Origin: Affinirhizobium straminoryzae
GTDB taxonomy: Bacteria; Pseudomonadota; Alphaproteobacteria; Rhizobiales; Rhizobiaceae
Reading direction: 5' to 3'
NCBI RefSeq assembly: GCF_007004135.1
Contig: NZ_VJMG01000005.1
Span: forward strand, 1-64,000
Length of the DNA stretch: 64,000 nt
Every line of letters starts with the position of its first letter. Position 1 is the stretch's first letter. A program made the position numbers and the translations under genes. The notes beneath the pieces were generated by a model, which saw only the letters and a program-made list of their open reading frames with translations, searched no databases and was not told the origin of the DNA. This document shows, one piece after another, positions 46,330-54,845 of this stretch.

Positions 46330-47958
46330 ATGACCCTCCGCAAACATTTGCTTGCTCCCGTCTTCGCGCTGGCTGCCGCCGTCAGCCTTTCCGCCATCGC
46401 GGCCGCCGCTGATACACCCGTCCAGGGTGGCACGCTCGTCTACCTCGAGCAGCAGGCCCATACCAACCTGTATCCTCCGGCGGGCGGCTTCTATCCGAAC
46501 GGCGGTATCCTCAACCAGATCACCGACAAGCTGACCTACCAGAACCCGCAGACACTCGAGATCGAGCCGTGGCTTGCACAATCCTGGGAGGTCAATGCGG
46601 ATGCAACGCAATATACCTTCAAGCTGCGTCCCGGCGTAACCTTCTCAGACGGCTCGCCACTTGATGCGGCGGCGGTCGCGAAGAACTTCGACATTTTCGG
46701 CCTTGGCGACAAGACGCTGAAATATCCGGTGTCCGAGGTGGTCAACAATTACGACCGCAGCGAAGTGATCGATCCGCTGACCGTGAAATTCTACTTCAAG
46801 AAGCCTTCGCCGGGCTTCCTGCAAGGCACCGCCGTCATCGGCTCCGGCCTCGTGTCCTTGAAGACGCTGGCCCTGCCGTTCGATCAGCTGGGCGATGCCA
46901 CCAAGATCATCGGCTCGGGCCCCTTCGTGGTGGCAAGCGAAACGCTTGGCAAGGAACTGACGCTGAAGGCCAGGCCGGATTACAACTGGGGACCGGCGAA
47001 ATTCGAGCATCAGGGCCGCGCCTATCTCGACGGCATCAAATACATCGTGACCGGCGAAGACAGCGTGCGCATCGGCGCGCTGCTGGCGGGACAGGCCGAT
47101 TTCATCCGCCAGGTTCAGGCCTATGACGAACCGCAGGTCGAGGGCCAGGGCTTCAAGATCTATGCGCCCAGCACGCGCGGCGTGAACAACAGCATCGTCT
47201 TCCGCCCGGACAACCAGCTGGTGGCGGATGTGCGGGTGCGCAAGGCGCTCAGCCTCGCGACCAATCGCAAGGAAATCGTTTCCACGCTGTTTTCCAAGAA
47301 CTATCCGGTGGCGACCTCTGTCATCGCCTCCACGGCGATCGGCTACAAGGACCATTCCGCCGATCTCGGCTTCGATCTCGACAAGGCAAGGCAACTGCTG
47401 GACGAGGCAGGTTACGTGGCGGGACCGGACGGGACGCGGGCCAAGGACGGCAAGAAGCTGGTGCTGACGGCCTACGAATCCCTGCCGCAGCCGCAAAATC
47501 GCGCGACGCTCCAGCTGATCGCCCAGCAATGGGCGAAAGTCGGCGTGAAGCTCAACGTACTGGCCGGGGATGCCGGCAGCCGCACCGTCGATGATCTCGA
47601 TCCGCAGAAGACATCGGTCTCGCCCGCCATGGTCGGCCGCGCCGATCCGGACGTCATCAAAAGCCAGTTCTATCCGAAGAACCGCGACGCACTGCGCCAG
47701 AAGGGCGGCGGCAGCGACAAGATCCAGTCCTTCGTCGATGACAAACTGAACGGTATTCTGGAAGAGATCGCCTCTCAGCCCGACAAACAGAAACGTCTGC
47801 AGGCCGTTGCCGATGCGCAGGCCTATCTGCTGGAGCAGGCCTATGCCATCCCGATCTTCGAGGAACCGCAGGCCTTTGCCGGAGCGCCCTATGTGAAGGG
47901 CATTGCTTTCGAGGCCGTCGGCCGCCCGAGCTTCTACAACGTCTGGCTGGCCAAGTAA
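46330..47958 (+). CDS. ABC substrate-binding protein, family 5, of the organosulfur-type operon
   Basis: 542-residue periplasmic protein with signal peptide (MTLRKHLLAPVFALAA...AIAAAAD). Family-5 blocks: PWLAQSWEVNADATQYTFKLR and FSDGSPLDAAAVAKNF. First gene of an eight-gene rightward operon with its own permeases, fused ATPase and FMN-dependent enzymes, so its ligand is probably an organosulfur or other heteroatom compound rather than a peptide. A perfect 9-bp hairpin follows the stop. Not closely similar to the family-5 protein at 21351. Confidence 0.88.
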   Translation: MTLRKHLLAPVFALAAAVSLSAIAAAADTPVQGGTLVYLEQQAHTNLYPPAGGFYPNGGILNQITDKLTYQNPQTLEIEPWLAQSWEVNADATQYTFKLRPGVTFSDGSPLDAAAVAKNFDIFGLGDKTLKYPVSEVVNNYDRSEVIDPLTVKFYFKKPSPGFLQGTAVIGSGLVSLKTLALPFDQLGDATKIIGSGPFVVASETLGKELTLKARPDYNWGPAKFEHQGRAYLDGIKYIVTGEDSVRIGALLAGQADFIRQVQAYDEPQVEGQGFKIYAPSTRGVNNSIVFRPDNQLVADVRVRKALSLATNRKEIVSTLFSKNYPVATSVIASTAIGYKDHSADLGFDLDKARQLLDEAGYVAGPDGTRAKDGKKLVLTAYESLPQPQNRATLQLIAQQWAKVGVKLNVLAGDAGSRTVDDLDPQKTSVSPAMVGRADPDVIKSQFYPKNRDALRQKGGGSDKIQSFVDDKLNGILEEIASQPDKQKRLQAVADAQAYLLEQAYAIPIFEEPQAFAGAPYVKGIAFEAVGRPSFYNVWLAK

Positions 47959-47966
47959 TGGCCCGG

Positions 47967-47992
47967 GCGACGGCGCGGAGACACGCCGTCGC
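47967..47992 (+). terminator. Perfect hairpin behind the binding-protein gene
   Basis: GCGACGGCG (47967-47975) pairs with CGCCGTCGC (47984-47992) over an 8-nt loop, beginning 9 nt after the binding-protein stop and 24 nt before the permease start. No T-run. Same position as the hairpins behind the other binding-protein genes; probably stabilises the upstream message and reduces read-through. Confidence 0.6.
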
Positions 47993-48016
47993 TGACCTTT
48001 CGAGGGAGACCCGCGG

Positions 48017-48961
48017 ATGACGCGCTATATACTGAGCCGGATCGGACAGGCATTGCTGGTGCTGTGGGCAGCCTTCACGCTCTCCTTCCTCCTGCTGCAG
48101 GCCATGCCGGGCGATGCCGTTCTCATCAAGTTCCTCAACCCGGACTACGGCTTGAGCCCGGAACAGATCCAGGCGATTCGGGAAGCCTATGCCGTCGACG
48201 GCACGCTGCTTACGCAGTATCTGAAGACGCTCGCCAATTTCCTGAAGGGTGACTTCGGCTACTCCATCCAGGCGGGCGTACCGGTTTCGGCCCAGCTTGC
48301 TGTCAATCTGCCGCCCACCTTGATGCTCGCCGCGCTCGGTTTTGCCGCCGCCGTCGGCCTTGCTGTGCTGATCGCGGCCTTGTCGTCCCTCGCGCCCTTT
48401 GCCTGGCTGCGCAACCTCGTTCAATCGATCCCCTCGCTGTTCGTCTCGGTGCCCGTCTTCTGGCTCGGCATCATGCTGATCCAGATCTTCTCCTTCCGCC
48501 TGAAGCTGGTGTCGGTCATCAATCCCGGCCCCTGGGAAAGTCTCGTTCTCCCGGTCGCGACCCTGTCGGTGCCGATCGCAGCCCCCCTGGCGCAGATCCT
48601 GATCCGCAGCATCGATGAAATCCGAACGCGGCCGTTCATTGCCGTTGCCGTTGCCAAGGGAGCGACGCAGAGACGGATCCTGTGGCGCCATGTGGCGGGC
48701 AACGCGATCCTGCCGGCGCTCACCATCGCCGGCGTGCTGTTCGGCGAACTGATTGCCGGTGCGGTGGTCACGGAAACGGTCTTCGGCCTCAACGGCATCG
48801 GCGTGCTGACGGAAAAGGCCGTCGGCAACCAGGACCTTTCCGTCCTGCAGGCCGTCGTGGTGATCTCGGCCGCCGCCTTCGTCACGATCAACCTGCTGGT
48901 CGATCTGCTCTACCCCATCCTCGACCCGCGCCTGAGAACACCAAGCGGAGCCACAGCATGA
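48017..48961 (+). CDS. ABC permease, DppB/OppB type
   Basis: 314-residue inner-membrane permease. The N-terminal block QAMPGDAVLIKFLNPD corresponds to the DppB signature; the coupling loop lies near RPFIAVAVAKGATQ followed by WRHVAGNAILPAL. GGGAG precedes ATG 48017. Its stop overlaps the start of the second permease (ATGA). Confidence 0.92.
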   Translation: MTRYILSRIGQALLVLWAAFTLSFLLLQAMPGDAVLIKFLNPDYGLSPEQIQAIREAYAVDGTLLTQYLKTLANFLKGDFGYSIQAGVPVSAQLAVNLPPTLMLAALGFAAAVGLAVLIAALSSLAPFAWLRNLVQSIPSLFVSVPVFWLGIMLIQIFSFRLKLVSVINPGPWESLVLPVATLSVPIAAPLAQILIRSIDEIRTRPFIAVAVAKGATQRRILWRHVAGNAILPALTIAGVLFGELIAGAVVTETVFGLNGIGVLTEKAVGNQDLSVLQAVVVISAAAFVTINLLVDLLYPILDPRLRTPSGATA

Positions 48962-49830
48962 CCACCCTTGAAACCTCCGCCGGTCTTTTGCCCGCACGCA
49001 CCGCTGCGAAAGAACCAGCAAGACGGACTTTCCGGCTCAGCCACATCTCCTTCGGACTGGTGCTGGCCTGGCTGATCCTCGGCACGGCGCTGCTCTGGGC
49101 CATCGCGCCCGGTCTGTTCACCATCTACAATCCGATCGAAGGCGTACCGGGCGGCCAGTTGAAGCCGCCCTCCGCGCTGCATCTGCTGGGCACGGATTCG
49201 CTCGGCCGCGACCTGTTTGCCCGCATCGTTCACGGCGCGGTGCATTCGCTGTCCGGGGCCGTCGCAGCGGTCACCGTCGGCCTCGTGGTCGGAACCGGAC
49301 TTGGCCTGTTTGCTGGTGCGATCGGCGGACGGATCGACGCCGTCATCATGCGGTTCGTCGATGTGCTGCTGTCGGTTCCGACGCTCCTGCTCTCGCTCAG
49401 CATCATTATCCTGCTGGGCTTTGGAACGCTGAACGCCGCCATCGCGGTCGGTGCAACGGCGATCGCCGGCTTTGCCCGCCTGATGCGTTCGGAGGTGGTG
49501 CGGGTACGCAGGGCGGATTACGTCGAAGCCGCCTTCGGTAGCGGCGGCACATTCTGGAACGTGCTGCGGCGGCATATCCTGCCGAATTCGCTGACGTCGG
49601 TGATTGCCTACACGGCCGTGCAGTTTGGGTGGGCGATCCTGCAGCTCTCGACGCTCGGCTTCCTGGGCTATGGCGCGCCCCCGCCCACACCGGAATGGGG
49701 CCTGCTGATCGCCGAGGGCCGCAACTATCTCGCCACGGCCTGGTGGCTGACAGCCGCCCCCGGCTTCGTGGTCGTCGCCGTCGTGCTTTCCGCCAACCGC
49801 ATCAGCCAGTCGATCGGGAGGGGCCGATGA
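48958..49830 (+). CDS. ABC permease, DppC/OppC type
   Basis: 290-residue inner-membrane permease with N-terminal helix, the block LLGTDSLGRDLFARIVHG and the coupling loop RRADYVEAAFGSGGTFW followed by RRHILPN. The start at 48958 overlaps the previous stop by 4 nt and the stop overlaps the ATPase start by 4 nt, so transporter subunits are translationally coupled. An in-frame extension upstream is only the antisense-like read of the first permease. Confidence 0.92.
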   Translation: MTTLETSAGLLPARTAAKEPARRTFRLSHISFGLVLAWLILGTALLWAIAPGLFTIYNPIEGVPGGQLKPPSALHLLGTDSLGRDLFARIVHGAVHSLSGAVAAVTVGLVVGTGLGLFAGAIGGRIDAVIMRFVDVLLSVPTLLLSLSIIILLGFGTLNAAIAVGATAIAGFARLMRSEVVRVRRADYVEAAFGSGGTFWNVLRRHILPNSLTSVIAYTAVQFGWAILQLSTLGFLGYGAPPPTPEWGLLIAEGRNYLATAWWLTAAPGFVVVAVVLSANRISQSIGRGR

Positions 49831-51476
49831 GCGCGAACACGACACCCATTCTGGAGATCCGCAATCTCAGCATCTCCTATGGCGAGGGCGAGGCGCGGAC
49901 ACGTGTGGTCCATGATGTCTCCTTTTCGGTCGCCCCCGGCGAGGTGCTGGCGCTTGTGGGAGAAAGCGGTTCCGGCAAGACCACGACGGCGCAATCCGTC
50001 CTCGGGCTTCTGTCGGGCTCTGGGCACATCGATGCCGGCTCGATCCATCTCAATGGAGAGGATATCTCCCGCTGGACCGAAAAGCGCCTGCGCGGCATCC
50101 GGGGACCTGTGGTCAGCCTTATTCCGCAGGATCCGTCGAATTCGCTCAATCCGGTGCTCTCGGTCGGCGCTCAGGTGCGCGAAATCCTGGAGATCCATGG
50201 CCGCCTCAACCGGGCAGAGGCAGACCGGCGGGTGATCGAATTGCTCACGCAGGTGGGTCTGTCCGAACCGGAGCTGCGGGCGAAGCAGTATCCGCACGAA
50301 CTGTCAGGCGGCATGAAGCAGCGTGTGCTGATCGCCATCGCCATTGCGCTGAAACCGGCGCTCATCATCGCCGACGAGCCGACCTCGGCTCTTGATGTGA
50401 CCGTGCAGCGTCGCATTCTCGACCTGATCGACGACCTGCGGCGCGCATACGGCACCTCGCTTCTTCTGGTGACCCACGACCTCGGCGTGGCGGCAGACCG
50501 TTCGGATCGCCTGGTGGTGCTGCAGAACGGCCGCATTCAGGAACAGGGACCGACAGCCGAGGTGCTCGCTACCCCGCAAAGCGCCTATACCCGCAAGCTG
50601 CTCTCCGACGCGCCCTCGCTGGCCGTCAGGTCAGCCCGCCCGGCGATTGATGCCAATAGCAAGCCTCTGGTCACGGTCGAAGGGCTGAGCCTGGATTTCG
50701 GCCTGCCCGGCGGACGCCGCTTCCGCGCGGTGGACAATGTCTCCTTTACCGTGCGCAAAGGCACCACGCATGCCATCGTCGGCGAAAGCGGCTCGGGCAA
50801 GACGACGACGATCCGGGCGATCGCCGGCTTCCAGAAGGCAACCGGCGGGACGATCCATGTCGGCGACACCGATGTCGCTGGCTTGAGCTCTCGCACGCTT
50901 CGGCCGTTCCGCCGCAAGATCCAGCTGGTCTACCAGAACCCCTGGGGGTCGCTCGATCCGAGGCAGACGATCTTTTCCATCGTGGAAGAGCCGCTTCTGA
51001 ACTTCGATCCGCTGCCAAAGGCGGAGCGCTCGCAGCGTGTCGAGGCCATCATCGAGCGGGTCGGCCTGCCGACATCCGTGCTTTCCCGCCTGCCCCATGC
51101 GCTGTCCGGCGGCCAGCGACAGCGGGTCGCGATTGCGCGGGCGCTTATTCTGGAGCCGGAGGTCGTGGTGCTGGATGAAGCCGTCTCCGCCCTCGATGTC
51201 ACCGTGCAGGCGCAGATCCTTGCGCTGCTTGGTGAATTGCAGCGGGATCTCGGCCTGACCTACATCTTCGTCTCGCACGATCTCGCCGTCGTGCGCCAGA
51301 TCGCCGACACCGTCTCCGTCCTGCAGAACGGCCGACAGGTGGATTACGGCCCGGTGGCGCAGATCTTCGAGAGCCCCGCCAGCGACTATACCCGCGAACT
51401 GATCGAGGCCGTGCCCGGTCGCACGTTTCCGCATCACCTCCACCTCGCAGCACAGACAGCCGGACAGGGATCATGA
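49827..51476 (+). CDS. Fused double ABC ATPase, Dpp/Opp type
   Basis: 549 residues with two full ATPase domains. First: Walker A GESGSGKT near 46, LSGGMKQR, IIADEP. Second: GESGSGKT near 325, LSGGQRQR, VVLDEA (Ala in place of the usual Pro after Glu), each with a switch His (VTHD, VSHD). GGGAGGGG precedes ATG 49827. Energises the permeases upstream. Its stop overlaps the start of the FMN monooxygenase gene (ATGA), tying transport to catabolism. Confidence 0.92.
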   Translation: MSANTTPILEIRNLSISYGEGEARTRVVHDVSFSVAPGEVLALVGESGSGKTTTAQSVLGLLSGSGHIDAGSIHLNGEDISRWTEKRLRGIRGPVVSLIPQDPSNSLNPVLSVGAQVREILEIHGRLNRAEADRRVIELLTQVGLSEPELRAKQYPHELSGGMKQRVLIAIAIALKPALIIADEPTSALDVTVQRRILDLIDDLRRAYGTSLLLVTHDLGVAADRSDRLVVLQNGRIQEQGPTAEVLATPQSAYTRKLLSDAPSLAVRSARPAIDANSKPLVTVEGLSLDFGLPGGRRFRAVDNVSFTVRKGTTHAIVGESGSGKTTTIRAIAGFQKATGGTIHVGDTDVAGLSSRTLRPFRRKIQLVYQNPWGSLDPRQTIFSIVEEPLLNFDPLPKAERSQRVEAIIERVGLPTSVLSRLPHALSGGQRQRVAIARALILEPEVVVLDEAVSALDVTVQAQILALLGELQRDLGLTYIFVSHDLAVVRQIADTVSVLQNGRQVDYGPVAQIFESPASDYTRELIEAVPGRTFPHHLHLAAQTAGQGS

Positions 51477-52510
51477 GCGAACATCCGACGAAAAAACGAC
51501 TTGGCTTCTTTACCCGGCTTCTGGACGATACGGGGCCAGGCGAGCGATACCGTCTGGCGGAGGCGCAGATCGTCCACGCCGAAGCACATGGCTTCGACAG
51601 CGCCTGGATCGCCCAGCACCATTTCCATGCCGATGAAGGCGGCCTCCCCTCCCCGGCCGTGTTTCTGGCGCATGTGGCGGCAAACACCTCCCGCATCCGC
51701 CTGGGGACCGGCGTCATCACGCTCCCTATGGAAAATCCGCTGCGCGTCGCGGAGGATACGGCGGTTGTCGATCTCCTCTCCGGCGGCCGCCTGGACGTCG
51801 GCTTCGGCACTGGCGGGACGCGCGAATCCTTCGAGGCCTTCGGCATTTCACCGGAGAGGCGCGGCGAGGTTTATGCCGAATATCTCGGCATCGTCCGCAG
51901 GGCCTGGGCCGGAGAGGATCTCGGCGCCGGCAACCGGCTCTATCCCAAGGCGCCGCATCTTCTCGATCGCATCTGGCTTGCGACCTTCTCGGCCAATGGC
52001 GCGAAGCTTGCGGGCGAAAAGGGGGACGGCCTGATGCTGTCACGCACGCAGCCGCGCCCGGCTGACAATCACGATGCACGGCTGGACGCGCTTCAGAACC
52101 CGATGATCGATGCCTATCTCGCCGCTCTTCCCGCCGGCCGCGCGCCCCGCATTCTCGGCTCGCGCAGCCTCTTCGTGGCCGATGACCGCAAGCAGGCGCT
52201 GAAGCTGGCCGAAGCGGGATTGACCCGCGTGGCCGATCGCTTCGCCGCGGCCGGGCACCGCATCCCGGGCCGCAGCCTGGAGGATCTGATCAAGGCGCTC
52301 GACAGCCATGTGGGAACGCCGGACGACGTGATCGCCACCCTGAAGGCCGATAGCGCCCTTGCGCGCACCACCGACCTTGTTTTCCAGGTCCATTCGATCG
52401 ATCCGCCGCACGAATACATCCTGCGCTCCATAGAACTGATCGCGGCAGAGGTCGCGCCGGCTCTCGGCTGGACCCCGGACACGGCGCCCACCCGTATTGC
52501 GGCAGAGTAA
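51473..52510 (+). CDS. Luciferase-like FMN-dependent monooxygenase (KPN_01858-type)
   Basis: 345 residues, bacterial-luciferase TIM-barrel fold: the start RLGFFTRLLDD, HAEAHGFDSAWIAQHHFH, RIRLGTGVITLPMENPLRVAED and LDVGFGTGG are family blocks. Such enzymes use FMNH2 and O2 to cleave C-S or similar bonds, or epoxidise/hydroxylate; this subgroup is one I recall as regularly co-encoded with the two AhpD-like genes that follow and a family-5 importer. Reduced flavin must come from a separate reductase, which is not obvious in the operon. ATGA overlap with the ATPase gene. Confidence 0.85.
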   Translation: MSEHPTKKRLGFFTRLLDDTGPGERYRLAEAQIVHAEAHGFDSAWIAQHHFHADEGGLPSPAVFLAHVAANTSRIRLGTGVITLPMENPLRVAEDTAVVDLLSGGRLDVGFGTGGTRESFEAFGISPERRGEVYAEYLGIVRRAWAGEDLGAGNRLYPKAPHLLDRIWLATFSANGAKLAGEKGDGLMLSRTQPRPADNHDARLDALQNPMIDAYLAALPAGRAPRILGSRSLFVADDRKQALKLAEAGLTRVADRFAAAGHRIPGRSLEDLIKALDSHVGTPDDVIATLKADSALARTTDLVFQVHSIDPPHEYILRSIELIAAEVAPALGWTPDTAPTRIAAE

Positions 52511-52531
52511 GCAGCGAAGAAAGCAACAGGC

Positions 52532-53131
52532 ATGACCACGACCATTCCCGATATCATCGACCATCTGGCAGGGATCGCATCCGGCTCGGCAGGTGCCGTC
52601 CTCCGCGCGCGGCGCCCGGTGACCAGAGAAGGCGCACAGGCAAGCTGGGTCGCGCTTTTTGCGCCCGCCGATGCCGGCGATTTCCCCCTGTCCGATCGCT
52701 TCGCGCTTGCCGCCTTCGTCTCGATCCTGCACGGGCAGGCAGCGATTTCCGCTTTCTATGCGGACCACCTCAATGAGCAGGCGAACGGAACGGCGCTTCG
52801 GGTCGCGGTGGAACAGGCCGCAGCCGCTGGCCTGACGAACGGACCCTACGGGCATTATCCAGCCGGGCCGCTCTTGCGCGAAAACCGGGACGGCCTGATC
52901 TTCCAGGTGGCAGATGCGGAACGCGCCGTGCTCGGTGAAAAGCTTTCCACACTCCTGGAACACGCCCATCTGCTGGTGCTCCACCCGCGCGATGCTAAGC
53001 CCGAGGCACTGTCAAAGCTGCTGGCGGCCGGATGGAACACGACATCCATCGTCACCGCGTCGCAACTCGTCGCCTTCCTTGCCTTCCAGATCCGCGTCAT
53101 CGCGGGTCTGAAGGTCCTCAATGCCGCCTGA
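52532..53131 (+). CDS. CMD-fold protein, Avi_7170-type, without Cys
   Basis: 199 residues, mostly helical, of the carboxymuconolactone decarboxylase/AhpD-related fold; as I recall the family is named after an Agrobacterium vitis locus. Unlike AhpD it contains no cysteine at all, so it cannot use a CxxC redox centre. It is encoded 21 bp after the FMN monooxygenase and 13 bp before an AhpD-like gene that does have CxxC, suggesting a hetero-oligomer of one catalytic and one structural subunit. The initiation site is weak (AACAGGC). Confidence 0.75.
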   Translation: MTTTIPDIIDHLAGIASGSAGAVLRARRPVTREGAQASWVALFAPADAGDFPLSDRFALAAFVSILHGQAAISAFYADHLNEQANGTALRVAVEQAAAAGLTNGPYGHYPAGPLLRENRDGLIFQVADAERAVLGEKLSTLLEHAHLLVLHPRDAKPEALSKLLAAGWNTTSIVTASQLVAFLAFQIRVIAGLKVLNAA

Positions 53132-53144
53132 CCGGAGAGACATC

Positions 53145-53747
53145 ATGACCGAAACGATCATCGAGCCGCAGGTGGAGAATGTTCCGAACGTGTTCACCCA
53201 AGCGCAGATCGGCTGGACGCCCTGGCTTCAGCCGCTGACGGCGGACGAACTGACCGAGCGCCATTATGAGGCGCTGGTGGACAGAGCCCGCGCGCAATCT
53301 CCCTACTTCGCGCTTCTGGTGCGCGATCCGGACATTCTGGAAGCCCGCACGAAGACAGACAAGGACATCTTCTACAACGTGGCGGATGGCCTGCCGCGGG
53401 CGGAACGCGAGCTGGCGGCGACTGCGGCCTCCCGCGCCAATGGCTGCATCTTCTGCGCCTCGGTGCATTCGCGCTTCGCCTCGCACCATTCGGACCACAA
53501 GGCCGAAGTGCAGAAACTGCTGGATGACGGCGTATCCGCCGATCTTGGCGAGCGCTGGAATGCCATTGTTGCGGCCACGGTGGCATTGACCGCGACGCCG
53601 CCGTCCTTCGGATCTGACCATGTGGAGCGACTGCGCACGGCCGGCCTTTCGAACGAGGAGATTTCCGACGTCATCCACGGGGGCGCCTTCTTCAACTGGG
53701 CCAACCGTCTGATGCTGTCGCTGGGCGAGCCGACGCCGGCACAGTAA
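53145..53747 (+). CDS. AhpD-like alkylhydroperoxidase-domain protein, Avi_7169-type
   Basis: 200 residues. The AhpD catalytic pattern is present: Glu89/Glu90 region, CIFC (Cys101, Cys104) and His108, within ANGCIFCASVH. The family reduces peroxides or removes reactive by-products with the CxxC pair. Starts at ATG 53145 after GGAGAG (an in-frame start at 53121 would overlap the previous gene). With the Cys-less partner it probably handles peroxide or an oxidised intermediate made by the FMN monooxygenase. Confidence 0.85.
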   Translation: MTETIIEPQVENVPNVFTQAQIGWTPWLQPLTADELTERHYEALVDRARAQSPYFALLVRDPDILEARTKTDKDIFYNVADGLPRAERELAATAASRANGCIFCASVHSRFASHHSDHKAEVQKLLDDGVSADLGERWNAIVAATVALTATPPSFGSDHVERLRTAGLSNEEISDVIHGGAFFNWANRLMLSLGEPTPAQ

Positions 53748-53772
53748 TCTCTCACAGCCCGAAAAAGAATTG

Positions 53773-53801
53773 CCAGCTTGCAGGCACAAGCCGCAAGCTG
53801 G
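53773..53801 (+). terminator. Long hairpin between the AhpD-like and VOC genes
   Basis: CCAGCTTGC (53773-53781) and GCAAGCTGG (53793-53801) pair perfectly; inside, GGC (53783-53785) and GCC (53790-53792) extend the stem to an ACAA loop. 25 nt after the AhpD-like stop and 35 nt before the VOC start. No T-run, so read-through into the VOC gene is expected; likely a differential-stability element. Confidence 0.5.
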
Positions 53802-53836
53802 TGGGCGCCATTCTGTACCCAATGAAGGAGTTCACC

Positions 53837-54700
53837 GTGACCCATCCGGTTCTTGGCATCGACCACACGTTCCTGCTGGTCAACGATCTTGATCAGAGCG
53901 CCGAAGCCTATCGCCGGCTGGGCTTTACGCTCTCCCCGCGCGGCCTGCACAGTGCAGAGAAGGGAACAGCCAACCACACCATCATCTTCCGGCATGACTA
54001 TCTCGAACTGCTCGGCGTGGTCGCCGAAACGCCTGCCAACGTTGCGCAACGCCAGCGTCTTGCCCAACAGGGCGAGGGTCTGCTGGCGGTCGCCAACCGC
54101 ACGCTGAGCGCCGATGCGGCGAAGCCGGCCCTGAGGGCATTGGGCATCGAAACCGGCGACGTCAGCGCCTTCTCGCGTCCCCTCCCCCTGCCAGAGGGCG
54201 GCTCCGGCATCGCCGCCTTCCGGACGCTGGTGTTCGATGCCGCACAGGTGCCCGTCGGCCATTTCTTCCTCTGCGAGCAGCAGACCCCGGACATGGTCTG
54301 GCGGCCGGAACTGCAGGACCATGCCAATGGCGCACAGGGGCTTTCCGCCATCATTGCGGTCGTGGCCGATCCGCAGGCCACGGCGCAGGCTTATGCACGC
54401 TTCTACGCAAAGGGAGCCGTCGACGCACTGGACGGCGGCCACCGGGTTGCCACCGGCGATCAGTCCGCCTCGCTTGAATTCTACGATCCCCAGGCCTTTT
54501 CCAGCCTTTTTCCCAGTCTCGACGTGATCGTCCAGCCAAACGGCGGCTATGCCGCGCTTCGCCTTTTCTCCCGTCATCTCGATGACACGAAGTCGGCGCT
54601 TGCGGCAGGCGATATTCCCTTTGTGACAACCGAACGCGGCAGCATCCTTGTGAAACCACAGTATACGAGCGGCGTCGTTCTGGAATTCGTTCACGGCTGA
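53837..54700 (+). CDS. VOC (glyoxalase/dioxygenase-fold) protein
   Basis: 287 residues with two VOC-type modules: the first opens GIDHTFLLVNDLDQSAEAYRRLGFTLSPRG and contains NHTIIFRHDYLELLGV; a second begins near residue 165 (LSAIIAVVADPQATAQAY). Candidate metal ligands His in GIDH and Glu in LELL are the usual VOC positions. GTG 53837 is chosen because AAGGAG sits exactly six bases before it; ATG 53822 would put that signal inside the gene. Last gene of the rightward operon. May isomerise, cleave or detoxify the oxidation product, or bind the substrate. Confidence 0.75.
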   Translation: MTHPVLGIDHTFLLVNDLDQSAEAYRRLGFTLSPRGLHSAEKGTANHTIIFRHDYLELLGVVAETPANVAQRQRLAQQGEGLLAVANRTLSADAAKPALRALGIETGDVSAFSRPLPLPEGGSGIAAFRTLVFDAAQVPVGHFFLCEQQTPDMVWRPELQDHANGAQGLSAIIAVVADPQATAQAYARFYAKGAVDALDGGHRVATGDQSASLEFYDPQAFSSLFPSLDVIVQPNGGYAALRLFSRHLDDTKSALAAGDIPFVTTERGSILVKPQYTSGVVLEFVHG

Positions 54701-54736
54701 GACGCGCCGCAATGATAGCGCATACCGCCTGTCGCG

Positions 54737-54817
54737 CCTTGCCTGTGATCGGTTCCTCGGGCGACGGGCGGGATGCATCAAAGGATGCCCTGCCACCGCA
54801 GTAGCACACAGGCAAGG
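54737..54817. terminator. Nested inverted repeat between convergent operons
   Basis: An 11-bp perfect inverted repeat CCTTGCCTGTG (54737-54747) / CACAGGCAAGG (54807-54817) encloses an inner hairpin GGCGGG-AT-GCATC-AAAG-GATGC-CCTGCC (54767-54794, one mismatch and a 2-nt bulge). It fills the gap between the rightward operon ending at 54700 and the leftward operon ending at 54846. Likely a bidirectional terminator or shared 3'-end structure. Confidence 0.5.
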
Positions 54818-54845
54818 GTGAGCCGCTTACGCCCCAGCGGCCGCC

